A stretch of DNA of 64,000 bases from SVTX01 sp045538195 (GCA_045538195.1 JAZSRA010000055.1:6245-70244), one strand, 5' to 3'. Shown: positions 51,010 to 60,768, counted from the first letter of the stretch. The notes: generated from the letters alone by a model not told the origin. Made by a program: numbers and translations.

Positions 51010-51294
51010 ATGTTTCTTTTTGAGATCGCACACGGATTATTTGAAATAAACTCGCTTTATATCGACCCCACCAGCGCAACGGTCCTGGCAACGTCCATAA
51101 GCGGTATAGTTATCGCGGTGGGCGCGACCGCAGTCGTTCTTTGGAGAAAAGCCAAGAAGAAAGCTGCGGCGGTACTTAATATCGACGAAAACGCGAACAA
51201 AGAGGTCGAGGAGGATCTTGTTATAAACGAGGAAGCCGACGAGACGGCTGAAAACATATCCGCAAGCGTAGGTACAAACGACACTGAAAAATAA
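51010..51294 (+). CDS. Small single-helix membrane protein next to the YidC-fusion gene
   Basis: A 94-residue protein. Residues about 22-45 form one transmembrane helix (ATVLATSISGIVIAVGATAVVLW). It is preceded by YIDPTS and followed by a basic stretch RKAKKKAAAVLNIDENANKEVEED and an acidic C-terminal tail. Proteins with IDPT..., one helix and KKK...NIDEN..EVE are common beside surface-polysaccharide genes of Clostridia, in my recollection; no function is known. AAGGAGG precedes the ATG, and the gene has its own promoter and terminator. Confidence 0.7.
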   Translation: MFLFEIAHGLFEINSLYIDPTSATVLATSISGIVIAVGATAVVLWRKAKKKAAAVLNIDENANKEVEEDLVINEEADETAENISASVGTNDTEK

Positions 51295-51307
51295 GCATTT
51301 ATAATAA

Positions 51308-51348
51308 AGATCACCGCCCGAGACTTTTGCGTCCGAGCGGTGATTTTT
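51308..51348 (+). terminator. Terminator of small membrane protein gene
   Basis: ATCACCGC (51310-51317) pairs with GCGGTGAT (51337-51344), with further TCGG-type pairs inside, followed by TTTTTCG. Confidence 0.85.
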
Positions 51349-51447
51349 CGTGATAATACAAATTTAACAAAAAAGCTTTCATGGAAAGAATATTTGTGTT
51401 GATTTATACAAAGTTGACATTTTACTGCTTTAATTCACTAAAATGTC

Positions 51448-51476
51448 TTGACAGATAAAGCGTTTTGTAATATAAT
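51448..51476 (+). promoter_or_regulatory. Sigma-A promoter of serC
   Basis: TTGACA, 17 nt, TATAAT, about 35 nt before the ATG. Confidence 0.85.
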
Positions 51477-51511
51477 TATAATAATTTCTTTCATAAAAAG
51501 GAGATCGTATC

Positions 51512-52609
51512 ATGAATAGAGTTTACAACTTTTCAGCAGGCCCTTCCATGCTTCCTATGCCCGTCCTTGAGCAAGCAGCAAATGAGCTGGTCTGCTACGG
51601 GACGTCCGGAATGTCGGTAATGGAGATGAGCCACCGTTCTCCCGACTATGAGGCGATTATTCAGGCTGCGGAGGCAGATCTTCGCAAGATAATGAATATT
51701 CCCGACAACTACAAGGTTCTTTTCCTTCAGGGAGGTGCTTCCACACAGTTTGCGTCGGTTCCCATGAACCTTATAAATCTGAAGCCTGCCAAAAAGGCGC
51801 TTTATGCGGTCTCGGGACAGTTTTCAGGCAAGGCGTATAAGGAAGCACAGAAGATGGGCTATGACGTCAAGTGCATCGCTACCACAAAGGACGATAATTT
51901 CGATCACGTTCCCGTAATTACCAAGGATATGGTGGATCAGGACGCGTCCTACCTTCACATTTGCTTCAATAACACTATATACGGCACGAAATACTCCTAT
52001 ATCCCCGACACGGGCGACGTGCCGCTGGTCGCAGACCTTTCCTCTTGCATTATTTCCGAACCCGTTGACGTAACGAAATTCGGCGTTATCTACGCGGGAG
52101 CGCAAAAGAACATGGCGCCCGCAGGCGTGACCCTTGTTATCGTTCGCGAGGATCTTTTGGGCTTTGCGGATGAGACGATACCCACCATGCTCGATTGGAA
52201 GACCATGGCAGACAACGACTCTATGTATAACACTCCTCCTTGCTACGCTATCTATATGGCAGGACTTGTCTATAAGTGGATAGAGCAGCTTGGCGGTCTT
52301 ACCGTTATGCAGGAAATGAACGTAAAGAAGGCGGCTCTGCTTTACGACTATCTTGATAGCCAGAGCTACTATATTGCCCCCGTCAAGAAGGAGTCCCGTT
52401 CGATTATGAATGTTACCTTCGTTACAGGAGACGCTGACCTTGATAAGAAGTTTGCCTCCGAAGCCGCAAAGGCAGGACTTAAGAATCTTAAGGGTCACAG
52501 AAGCGTGGGCGGTATGAGAGCGTCGATATATAACGCTATGCCTTACGAAGGCGTCGAAGCTCTCGTCGCGTTTATGAAGAAATTTGCAGAGGAAAACCCC
52601 AAAGCGTGA
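51512..52609 (+). CDS. serC: Phosphoserine aminotransferase
   Basis: Second step of serine synthesis, converting 3-phosphohydroxypyruvate to phosphoserine with PLP. The 365 residues begin with the family signature RVYNFSAGPSMLP; the internal GASTQFASVPMNL binds phosphate. The PLP lysine is in VIYAGAQKNMAPAG. SerA follows after 401 nt of repeat sequence. Shine-Dalgarno AAGGAG. Confidence 0.97.
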   Translation: MNRVYNFSAGPSMLPMPVLEQAANELVCYGTSGMSVMEMSHRSPDYEAIIQAAEADLRKIMNIPDNYKVLFLQGGASTQFASVPMNLINLKPAKKALYAVSGQFSGKAYKEAQKMGYDVKCIATTKDDNFDHVPVITKDMVDQDASYLHICFNNTIYGTKYSYIPDTGDVPLVADLSSCIISEPVDVTKFGVIYAGAQKNMAPAGVTLVIVREDLLGFADETIPTMLDWKTMADNDSMYNTPPCYAIYMAGLVYKWIEQLGGLTVMQEMNVKKAALLYDYLDSQSYYIAPVKKESRSIMNVTFVTGDADLDKKFASEAAKAGLKNLKGHRSVGGMRASIYNAMPYEGVEALVAFMKKFAEENPKA

Positions 52610-53000
52610 GGGTGCGAGGATGCGGAGGAGGCGCGATTCCCGCTTTTTCGAGAAAAAGCTTGGCAAAAAGCTTTCCCGAATGGGGGTTCTAGCCGCCGTG
52701 AAGTGACGCTGAAATTTTGCATACAAAATTTCAGCCTGCTATCCGCTTTCGTGTTGCAACAGTTTAGAACCCAGCCGATATATTTCAACCTAGTTTTAAA
52801 GTAACTTTAAGTTAAAGTTAGATAATGTGTCTTAGGTTCAATACCTTACCAATACAAAAACGACAGTGAGGGATTTTTTTAACGAGCGTAGCGAAGTGAA
52901 AAATCCACCGACACCCTAAAAGGACCCCTATTCGGGAAAGTTCTTTTGCTTACTTTTCTTTCAAGAAAAGTAAGAATCTCGTCACATACACTAACTACCA
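52610..53000. repeat. Mosaic of inverted repeats between serC and serA
   Basis: This gap of about 400 nt has no gene. It contains CGCTTTTTCGAGAAAAAGC, the pair TTTCCCGAAT...ATTCGGGAAAG (about 52668 and 52929), a hairpin GCTGAAATTTTG/CAAAATTTCAGC, GATTTTTTTAACGAG with AAAAATCC, and TTACTTTTCTTTCAAGAAAAGTAA. The parts recall repeats elsewhere in the window. It looks like nested insertions of short palindromic elements. Confidence 0.6.
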
Positions 53001-53010
53001 AGGAGATATT

Positions 53011-54171
53011 ATGATAAAGAATATAAAACTGCTTAATAAAATAGCCAAGATAGGCACGGATAAGCTTGACCGTACGCTTTTCAACGTAGGAGAGGACGTA
53101 GACGCCCCCTACGGCATTATGGTACGTTCGGCAAACATGCTGGACATGGAATTTAACAGTGAATTGCGCGCTATCGCGAGAGCGGGCGCGGGCGTTAACA
53201 ATATCCCGATCGACCGTTGCACAGAGCAGGGCGTTGTAGTTTTCAACACCCCCGGTGCTAACGCAAATGCGGTCAAGGAGCTTGTTATCGCGGGGCTTAT
53301 GCTTGCGTCGAGAGACGTTGTCGGCGGCGTTGCTTGGGCAGGAACGCTCACCGAGGACGTAGCGAAGCAGGTCGAGAAGGGCAAGAGCAAGTTTGCGGGC
53401 GTTGAGGTCGCAGGCAAAACTCTCGGTGTTATCGGACTTGGCGCGATAGGCGGCATGGTAGCGAACACGGCGGTTCATCTTCGTATGGACGTTGTGGGAT
53501 GCGACCCATATATGTCCATTGAGGCGGCTTGGAACCTCAACCACCACGTCACAAAGGCGGCAACCTACGACGATATATACGCGGTGTCCGATTACATCAC
53601 ACTCCACGTTCCGTCAACCCCTCAGACCAAGGGAATGATCAATAAAGAGACTATCGCCAAGATGAAGGACGGCGTAAGAATCCTCAATTTCTCCAGAGCC
53701 GATCTCGTCAACGCATCTGACCTCAAAGAAGCCCTTGAAAGCGGCAAGGTTGCGGCTTACGTAACCGATTTCCCCACCGAGGAAGTGCTTAACACAAAGG
53801 GAATCGTTGCCATCCCGCACCTCGGAGCATCTACCGAGGAGAGCGAGGACAACTGCGCGGTAATGGCGGCGCAGGAACTTGCCGACTATCTGGCGAACGG
53901 AAACATCCGCAACAGCGTGAATTTCCCCGCAATAAGTATGGCAAGAAGCGGCGACGCAAGAATCTGCGTGCTTCATAAAAATATCCCCGCGGTCATTTCG
54001 AGCATTACTACGATCTGCTCGGAGCAGGGACTTAACATCGAGAATATGACTAATAAATCCCGCGGCGAGGTGGCATATACCATCATCGACCTGACGGGTA
54101 AGGCGGATGCCGCCTCTCTCGACAAGCTGAAAGCCATCGAGGGCATTATCAGAGTCAGAATCCTTCAATAA
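53011..54171 (+). CDS. serA: D-3-phosphoglycerate dehydrogenase
   Basis: First step of serine synthesis, oxidising 3-phosphoglycerate with NAD+. The 386-residue protein has the substrate domain (NKIAKIGTDKLDRTLFNV...), the NAD-binding fold GVIGLGAIGGMVANTAVHLRMDVVGCDPY, catalytic His in PHLGASTEESEDNCA, and a C-terminal ACT domain (ARICVLHKNIPAVISSITTICSEQGLNIENMTNKS) for serine feedback. It is downstream of serC but separated by a repeat mosaic. RBS AAGGAG. Confidence 0.95.
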   Translation: MIKNIKLLNKIAKIGTDKLDRTLFNVGEDVDAPYGIMVRSANMLDMEFNSELRAIARAGAGVNNIPIDRCTEQGVVVFNTPGANANAVKELVIAGLMLASRDVVGGVAWAGTLTEDVAKQVEKGKSKFAGVEVAGKTLGVIGLGAIGGMVANTAVHLRMDVVGCDPYMSIEAAWNLNHHVTKAATYDDIYAVSDYITLHVPSTPQTKGMINKETIAKMKDGVRILNFSRADLVNASDLKEALESGKVAAYVTDFPTEEVLNTKGIVAIPHLGASTEESEDNCAVMAAQELADYLANGNIRNSVNFPAISMARSGDARICVLHKNIPAVISSITTICSEQGLNIENMTNKSRGEVAYTIIDLTGKADAASLDKLKAIEGIIRVRILQ

Positions 54172-54195
54172 TATATATAACAGGCGTCCGCGCAA

Positions 54196-54425
54196 AAAAG
54201 GGGCTGCTTCATTTAGCGCAGAACAAAAGCCACTTTAAAAAAGCAAGGAAAAAATTTGGTTTAAAAATATAGCTTTTAACTTTTATATGTCGAAATCCGC
54301 CGATTTCTCGGCGGATTTCCCCATTTTATGTGGCTTTTTAGTCGCGTTTTGGCTCTCCGGCGTACCCCCGTACGCCTATGAGAACCAAACCACGCCTTCT
54401 GCATCTAAATGACTCAGCCCCTTTT
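54196..54425. mobile_element. 230-bp MITE-like element with terminal inverted repeats
   Basis: The left end AAAAGGGGCTGCTTCATTTAG is matched inversely at the right end by AAAAGGGGCTGAGTCATTTAG, and GCAGAA follows in both after one or two bases, giving about 28 bp with three differences. The centre carries a perfect 11-bp hairpin AAATCCGCCGA/TCGGCGGATTT (54293-54318) and a short hairpin around CGTACCCCCGTACG. It holds no ORF. The size and ends suggest a non-autonomous insertion element, inserted after serA. No clear target duplication is visible. Confidence 0.65.
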
Positions 54426-54453
54426 CAATTCATCACAATTCGTCTTTCTTTCA

Positions 54454-54490
54454 CCCCACGGGATCTCTCCCGTGGGGAATTTTTGTGTTT
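54454..54490 (+). terminator. Strong terminator after serA and MITE
   Basis: CCCCACGGGA and TCCCGTGGGG form a 10-bp stem with loop TCTC, followed by AATTTTTGTGTTTT. Confidence 0.85.
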
Positions 54491-54523
54491 TGACAACTGT
54501 AATTAAGCGTTGTCTGCACTTAA

Positions 54524-57500
54524 TCAATTATCAACAGTGAATCCCATTGTGAAAAGGGTATTTTCTCCTGCGGAAGCAAGTGCCATATCAAGGTCTGTAT
54601 AGATCTCTACACTCTTAAAGTTAATCGAACTATCTCCTACGGCAGAGCCATTCTTACAGCAGTCAACACGAAGCATGTATATGTTTGACCCTGCAGTCAT
54701 AAAGGCTTCGGTGTCAACTATAACAGTACACCATTCGCCCGCATAAGTTTGAATATCTGCACCGCCGCAGTTTATGAAGCTCTTATACACACTGTCTTTC
54801 AAATGAATAGTATTGATCAGCGATTTGTCTGTGTTCGCCTTAACGGTAAGAACTATGTATCTACCGAGTGTTACAGAATCGTTGATAAAGGTTACGTAGT
54901 TATCTTTGTTATCGCTGGGGACTACTCCGTTCTTAACTACAAGCTCTCCGTTTTCATCATGACTATACGTAGCATTCGCTTTGGAGGCAGGTACAAGTGC
55001 CGTTCCGGAAAGACCCCATACAGGAGTGTTCAGCTTTTTGCAGAGTTCGTTAAGATCGTCGTGGAACTCAACACCCTTGAAGGTTATGGTCTGAGAAGTA
55101 CCGGTGTCTTCACAAACGTCGAAACGGAGCAAATTAAGTGTAGCTCCCTCTCCGAGAACCGCGTATATATCCACAACAACAGTGTGCCATTCATTGTCCT
55201 TTATGGTGACGAATTCTCCTGCGTTCGCATAATCGATAGCAGTGCCGTCTGCCGTAGTACCCGACATGTAAATATTATTGATATCGGTATCCGTGGTCTT
55301 GTAGGTGACGGCTACATATCTTCCGGGAGTGCTTACGCCATTAATAACTCTAATGTTTACGTCGCCACCTGCCGTATTCGTAACAACGAGATATCCTTCG
55401 CTGTCGCGAGAAGTAATAGCCGCGGCGGTTTTATCACGTACTATAAGATCTTCGCCATATGCTCCCCAGAACAAGGTAGGATCGATCGCGGCTTCGAATG
55501 CGGGATATACGGGATTCGAGGGATCAGTGTTGTCGGGAATAGCAACTACCTGAACGAGAAGCTCATCTCCTGCGCTGACGGCGACAGACAAATAGCCGTT
55601 TACTGCACTTGCAGAGGTTACGCTCTGACTTGTGGTGCTATTGTTGATAACGATCTGGTAATTAATGCCGTTGACCTTGGGGTATTTGACGGTGAATATA
55701 CCCGTTGTAGTGGCGGTGTACTTGTAGAAAGAGCCGTCGGTATCGCCTTCCTCAACCGAAGCGGTCAAGGAACCGAGTTCAGTGATTATTTCGATCCTGC
55801 TAACCACGACACCACAGTCGCTACAGGTAAGTTCCTCGTATTTTCCGTCGGCAGTAGTAGTCCACTCGGTGGTGTGAGCAGCCTCAACTGTCTTTTTGCC
55901 GCAAGCGAGACAGTAGGTGCAGCAGTCATACGCGCTCTTTGCGGTTGTATCGTGGGTGCAGTCCGAAGCGTTATTGTAGCTTACGGAGTACGCGTTAAAG
56001 AGTGCGTAAGCATCAGCGGCACTGTCAAAGAATCCTACCCATGCTACATCGGCTATGTCGCCTATTGCTGCTGTATTGGTGTTAAAGATATCAAGTCTCG
56101 TACAACCTATTCCGGTCTCCTTGTTAATAACGCTTGACAATACGTTAGCGTCGAAGATAACCAACTGCCAATCAGAAGACTGGATTAAGTTTTGGGAGTT
56201 GCTCGTGAAACTAGAGATTTCCTCTGTGCCTGCGGGAGTTACAAAGATCTCCACTGAGTAGGTGGCAGCTTGGGGTCTTCTTACCATCATAGCTACGTAA
56301 TTACTTACGCCCGTAAGCACGGGACCATTAGTAAGAAAAATGTAGCCTTCTCCATTTCTTGTAAGGGTAACTCTAAAGTAATCAAGGCCGTTCTCCGCAC
56401 CTGACGACGCGGTTACATGGTTGATTACACAACTATTAAGAGTAGAGGGGTTAAAGAATGTCAAGCCCTCTTTAACAGTGCTTACGAATCTTGTGTCAAT
56501 CTTTTCTTCGCAGATTGAGCAAATAAGATGCTCATGCTGAGGATCGTTTGTCAAAGTTACGTAGTTACTGTTAGTGTTCTTTGCATGGTCACAAGCAACT
56601 TGAACGTTAGTGAAGTCGGCAATCAGAATAGTTTTGCCGTTATTGGTTTCAGCGTAGAACTCAACGGTAACAGTCTGACCTGCATAATCAGAGAGATCAA
56701 TACCTGCAGAGCAATCGAACTTGGCGCCCTTACGGCAGTTGGCATCTCCTGACGTATTAAGATCAAGAGCAGCACCCCTTGCAATACTTTCAAGACCGGT
56801 GTTGTCAAGCATACCATCGTCGGCGGGGAACTCTACGTATGTCTGTTTGCCATCCTCATCGATAACGCAGATCTTGTAGTTCTTGGTTCCGCTCTCTGCG
56901 ATAAACCAACCGTAGAAATTGATAGAGTTAGCACTCGTAAGAGGTGTAGCCGAAAGGTCAAAATGGTTTACTACGTTTGCAACACTTGAGGATGTGAGGC
57001 TGGTGGTGCCTACTTTAATTCCCTGGAATTGAGCTCTGAAATTTGTATTATTTATAGCGGTGATCGCTGTAGAAGAAGTATATATAGAAATAACGTTGGG
57101 TGCATCTTCAGTACCGGGGTTGTTTGCGGGAACTGCGCCGAATTCGACCTTGACGCTCTGGCCAGCATATTCATCAATATAAGCGTAGATTCCGCCAGTG
57201 AAAAATACGTTCGCGTAGTAATCGGCTAATCCGAGTTGTGATCCCTCAATTGCGTCTATGTAAGCGGTGTCTTCGTCTGTGAGATTGGCAATAGGAGAGC
57301 CCTCCGTAACAGGTTTCCATGCGCTGACGTTGTCGTTTTCGTCGATAACTCTGTAAACGTATCGATCAATACCGCCGTTAACAGCTGCCCATCCCTTGAC
57401 ATAGACTTTATACGCGCTTGTTTCAGAGGTTTTACTATTAAGGGAGTAGCGAACCTGAGCTTCTCTTACATCTACCTGACCGCCGCATACGGTGCAGAGC

Positions 57501-60500
57501 TTTGCTTCATAAAGCTTTCCGTCTGCGTTGCCGTCATTCTCGATAACAGGAGACCACTTTGTATCGGCGGTGTGATCAGCCTCGGCTGTCTTTGCACCGC
57601 AGTAGCGACAGTAGGTGCAACAGTCGTCCGCGCTCTTTGCGGTCGCGTCATGCTTACATCCCTGACCGCCTTCAACGTTAAGGTAGTTGGTAGCGTAGGA
57701 ACCCATGTATTCGTAAGCCTGATCCTCGCTGTCAAACATAGCAACGAACGCAATGTCAACGGTAACGCCATCTATAACGTTGCCTAAGTCGAAACGGAGC
57801 GAAGCGATACCTGTCGCGGGATCGTAATAGTTAGTTTCAGTGATGTCTGCCTCTTCAATAACCGCCGACAGGTCGATGAGGCCGAATCTCCAGTTGCCGT
57901 CGCAGTAAGCGGTATTAAGATTCGCGGAGAAGCCAGTCACAGCATCATTCGAGGTGGAGTTTATGTAGAACTTGAACCAGTCGTTTTTGTCTCTGCCGTT
58001 TTCTCTGTAAAGAATACCGATGTAAGAACCACTGTCGACAATCTTGTTGCTAGCGGAACTCCAGAGGTAGAAGTACTTGGGAGCGCTGGAGGAAAGGGTA
58101 AGGCGTGCGAAGGGCATATTGTTGTTAACCGTATCCTTGATAACGGTTCCGCTGTAGGAAGCACCCTTCTTAGCAATAATGGTGGGATCAAAATAGGGGT
58201 TGTCGGTAATAGCGTTCATAGGATAGCCTACGGTGCCTCCGGAATATTTATCGGAGTAAACGTAATCGTTCATGTCATCAACGCCGGTCAGCTTCTCCTT
58301 GCTGTCAGCAAACGCGATGTAAGCAACATCTACGGTCTGAGCATCGGTGGACGCGGTATTGAAGATATCGAATCTCATATAGTCTATGAGATAGGTACCG
58401 TCGTCCTCGGGCTTGATACCGTTCCAGGTGTTAATGGTAGCAAGGTCAATAATTACAACGTGCCACTCTCCGTCAGCAATAACGCCACCGTTAAAGCCAT
58501 TGGTCTGAGCCGAAATAGTGAAGTTATCAATACCGCCCGTTGCACCGGTGTTGCCGTTATTAGCGCCGATAAATACTTCCCAACCTTTATTATAGGTGGT
58601 TCTGTACTTGATCATCATATACTGACCGCTAGGCTCGGTAATATCACCGTCCTTAACTGCCATAAAGTAACCATCTAAAGTAGCAGTGGTATCGTTTTTG
58701 AAGGTTACGTATGAACCGTCTGCTGCAAGATCAGCACCACCCATCCTGACGGGATCTCTCATCTGAACAAGATCAGCGGCGGTTATTATAACGTTAGGAG
58801 CAATTACGTTACCCTCTGCGTCGGTAGCAAGCTTTATAGTGTATTCATAGCTATTGCATCCACATATACATTCGTTAGTGTAGGTACGGATGTTACCATT
58901 GTCGGAGTAATGCTCGGTGTATGAGTGTTCTTCACTGTATTTGATTATCTGCTCGCACTCGGGACAGTGAACGGTATGGGTATCGCCTTTGTTAACGTAC
59001 TCGAGCTTGTGAGTTTCACACCCTGCAGACTTTACCTCAATAGAGGGAGTATTGGTGATAAAGTTAGAAACGTCAACCGATCCGCCAGCGTTTGCAGCCT
59101 CGCGGATAACGGTGCTGAGCTTGTAAATGCCGGGCACGTTAGCGGTTACGGTATAGGTAACTGTTGCCAGGATGTCGTCCGAGAAGGTTCCTTTGGTCGC
59201 TTCGATCACAACGTTTTTGTCAACCGTGCATTGGTAGCCTTCTTTGCCGTTAACGACCGATTTATCAACGTATTTCAAACCAACCGTAACATCGTCAAAC
59301 TTGGACGTCAGAGAAAGAGCTTCAAGATCTGCCGCATTAGTTATAGCGTAGGTAACTACTATATTTGCGGGAGTGCCTGCCTGTATAGTTCCTGTTGTGA
59401 CGGCTGTAACCGTGATCTTGGTAGTAGCCGTAGCCGAAAGTGTTTTTCCACAGTCGGAGCAGATGATGCTCTCGCCCTCAAAGTGAGAACGCTCGCAGGA
59501 ACATTCTATAACCACAGGCTTGCCTGATTCGTCGGTTACAATGTTGCCGTTTTGGTCCTTTTCCTTAGGACCGGGGGTGTAGCTGGCATCGGTGTAATCC
59601 TTCATATTGGTGTAGAAGAGATACAACGCCCTTGCAGTGTTCTTCTGCGCGTCTGTTGCGAGATAGTATTCGAGAGTATCGAGCGCATAGTCGAGAACGC
59701 TGTATTCGAATTTAGCACCATTTACCAAGACGGTGAAACGAACGTCGAATTCAGTAGGAATGATATTGGTGATGGTAACGAATTTTCTGCCGTCTTCATC
59801 TACTTTTATCTTGATGGTCCTGGTGTCGTTCTTGCTCATGTCACCCTTGTATATCTTGGCGGTTTCGACGTTATCAGGGCAATTGAAATAGATTTTTATG
59901 CTGACTGTGTTCTGAAGAAGCGCAGAGCCGCCCAAGAATTCTACGCCGGTGCCGTTATTGTCTTCGGTGTAATCTTTTCTTGTGGTAACATCGTAGAAAT
60001 GCTCCACCGTCATATCGTTGACGGGGTTGGAGCCGCTTGCGTAAAGACCATCGTTCGCAAGGTTTGAGTCGTTATGCTCGAACATGGTCTGAGCCATAGC
60101 TCCGCAGTTCAGCATGCTCTTCAAAGGAGCTACGAGATTGGCGTGCGTCTGGCTGCCTTTGTTAGCCTGCTCGACTACCTTGTCGTAATAGTTTCTTACG
60201 GTTTTGGTGCGAATTTTGCCGCCGACGCCGTCTTTGAACCACTGCATCTTTACCACGTCGTTCTGCTGCGCGTAAGCGACTGGAACCTCGACGAGCCATC
60301 TATTCTTGGTTTCGTCATAAGACAGCTGATTTTTGAATTTCTCTGTGGTGACGGTGCTGCCATCCTCTTTGGGAACGGTGATCTGGATATAGTCGCTATC
60401 CTTCCACTCGTCCAGACCCGTGAAGTAAAACATCATAGTGATGCTTCCCGAAAGGGAGACGTTGGATGCACTCAGCTTTTCGCCGTGATCCGTTGTTGAC

Positions 60501-60622
60501 TGTTCGGAAGTGCTGCTGTCTTCCGCCAAAGCTGCGGGAAGAATAGAGACTACCGTAAACAGTATCAGCGTGATCGCAATAGCGATAACTGATGCTTTCT
60601 TGAAAATTGAAGTCATTTTCAT
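54524..60622 (-). CDS. 2032-residue secreted multidomain protein with repeated beta-sandwich and cysteine modules
   Basis: A giant secreted protein. Signal peptide to about residue 33 (MKMTSIFKKASVIAIAITLI...). Residues about 45-350 form an N-terminal domain with a conserved acidic and hydrophobic pattern. A cysteine pair CSCERSHFEGESIICSDCG at about 375-395 precedes a cohesin-like domain to about 530. Then follow at least five modules that each end in a strand motif of the type LR-x-D...D-(I/V)A-x-V-x-F-x-DS, at about residues 747, 941, 1509, 1829 and 1982; these are probably carbohydrate-binding-like beta-sandwiches. Cysteine repeats CCTYCRYCGAKTAEADH and CCTYCLACGKKTVEAAH lie between modules. 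No sortase motif or catalytic domain is recognised. Shine-Dalgarno AAAGGAG. Promoter at 60740. Confidence 0.85.
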   Translation of the reverse strand: MKMTSIFKKASVIAIAITLILFTVVSILPAALAEDSSTSEQSTTDHGEKLSASNVSLSGSITMMFYFTGLDEWKDSDYIQITVPKEDGSTVTTEKFKNQLSYDETKNRWLVEVPVAYAQQNDVVKMQWFKDGVGGKIRTKTVRNYYDKVVEQANKGSQTHANLVAPLKSMLNCGAMAQTMFEHNDSNLANDGLYASGSNPVNDMTVEHFYDVTTRKDYTEDNNGTGVEFLGGSALLQNTVSIKIYFNCPDNVETAKIYKGDMSKNDTRTIKIKVDEDGRKFVTITNIIPTEFDVRFTVLVNGAKFEYSVLDYALDTLEYYLATDAQKNTARALYLFYTNMKDYTDASYTPGPKEKDQNGNIVTDESGKPVVIECSCERSHFEGESIICSDCGKTLSATATTKITVTAVTTGTIQAGTPANIVVTYAITNAADLEALSLTSKFDDVTVGLKYVDKSVVNGKEGYQCTVDKNVVIEATKGTFSDDILATVTYTVTANVPGIYKLSTVIREAANAGGSVDVSNFITNTPSIEVKSAGCETHKLEYVNKGDTHTVHCPECEQIIKYSEEHSYTEHYSDNGNIRTYTNECICGCNSYEYTIKLATDAEGNVIAPNVIITAADLVQMRDPVRMGGADLAADGSYVTFKNDTTATLDGYFMAVKDGDITEPSGQYMMIKYRTTYNKGWEVFIGANNGNTGATGGIDNFTISAQTNGFNGGVIADGEWHVVIIDLATINTWNGIKPEDDGTYLIDYMRFDIFNTASTDAQTVDVAYIAFADSKEKLTGVDDMNDYVYSDKYSGGTVGYPMNAITDNPYFDPTIIAKKGASYSGTVIKDTVNNNMPFARLTLSSSAPKYFYLWSSASNKIVDSGSYIGILYRENGRDKNDWFKFYINSTSNDAVTGFSANLNTAYCDGNWRFGLIDLSAVIEEADITETNYYDPATGIASLRFDLGNVIDGVTVDIAFVAMFDSEDQAYEYMGSYATNYLNVEGGQGCKHDATAKSADDCCTYCRYCGAKTAEADHTADTKWSPVIENDGNADGKLYEAKLCTVCGGQVDVREAQVRYSLNSKTSETSAYKVYVKGWAAVNGGIDRYVYRVIDENDNVSAWKPVTEGSPIANLTDEDTAYIDAIEGSQLGLADYYANVFFTGGIYAYIDEYAGQSVKVEFGAVPANNPGTEDAPNVISIYTSSTAITAINNTNFRAQFQGIKVGTTSLTSSSVANVVNHFDLSATPLTSANSINFYGWFIAESGTKNYKICVIDEDGKQTYVEFPADDGMLDNTGLESIARGAALDLNTSGDANCRKGAKFDCSAGIDLSDYAGQTVTVEFYAETNNGKTILIADFTNVQVACDHAKNTNSNYVTLTNDPQHEHLICSICEEKIDTRFVSTVKEGLTFFNPSTLNSCVINHVTASSGAENGLDYFRVTLTRNGEGYIFLTNGPVLTGVSNYVAMMVRRPQAATYSVEIFVTPAGTEEISSFTSNSQNLIQSSDWQLVIFDANVLSSVINKETGIGCTRLDIFNTNTAAIGDIADVAWVGFFDSAADAYALFNAYSVSYNNASDCTHDTTAKSAYDCCTYCLACGKKTVEAAHTTEWTTTADGKYEELTCSDCGVVVSRIEIITELGSLTASVEEGDTDGSFYKYTATTTGIFTVKYPKVNGINYQIVINNSTTSQSVTSASAVNGYLSVAVSAGDELLVQVVAIPDNTDPSNPVYPAFEAAIDPTLFWGAYGEDLIVRDKTAAAITSRDSEGYLVVTNTAGGDVNIRVINGVSTPGRYVAVTYKTTDTDINNIYMSGTTADGTAIDYANAGEFVTIKDNEWHTVVVDIYAVLGEGATLNLLRFDVCEDTGTSQTITFKGVEFHDDLNELCKKLNTPVWGLSGTALVPASKANATYSHDENGELVVKNGVVPSDNKDNYVTFINDSVTLGRYIVLTVKANTDKSLINTIHLKDSVYKSFINCGGADIQTYAGEWCTVIVDTEAFMTAGSNIYMLRVDCCKNGSAVGDSSINFKSVEIYTDLDMALASAGENTLFTMGFTVDN

Positions 60623-60739
60623 ATGATCTTCTCCTTTATGATTTACGACCCGTGAGGGCCGCTTTTTTGGTTAAGCTTTATGACACCGCGTTTTTTTGCT
60701 CTGAAAAGCGGGGGACACTTAGCCATTATTCCATTACAC

Positions 60740-60768
60740 ATTATACCAAAACTGCCCGTATTTGTCAA
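60740..60768 (-). promoter_or_regulatory. Sigma-A promoter of the 2032-aa gene
   Basis: On the minus strand TTGACA, 17 nt, TATAAT, with a leader of about 110 nt. Confidence 0.85.
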
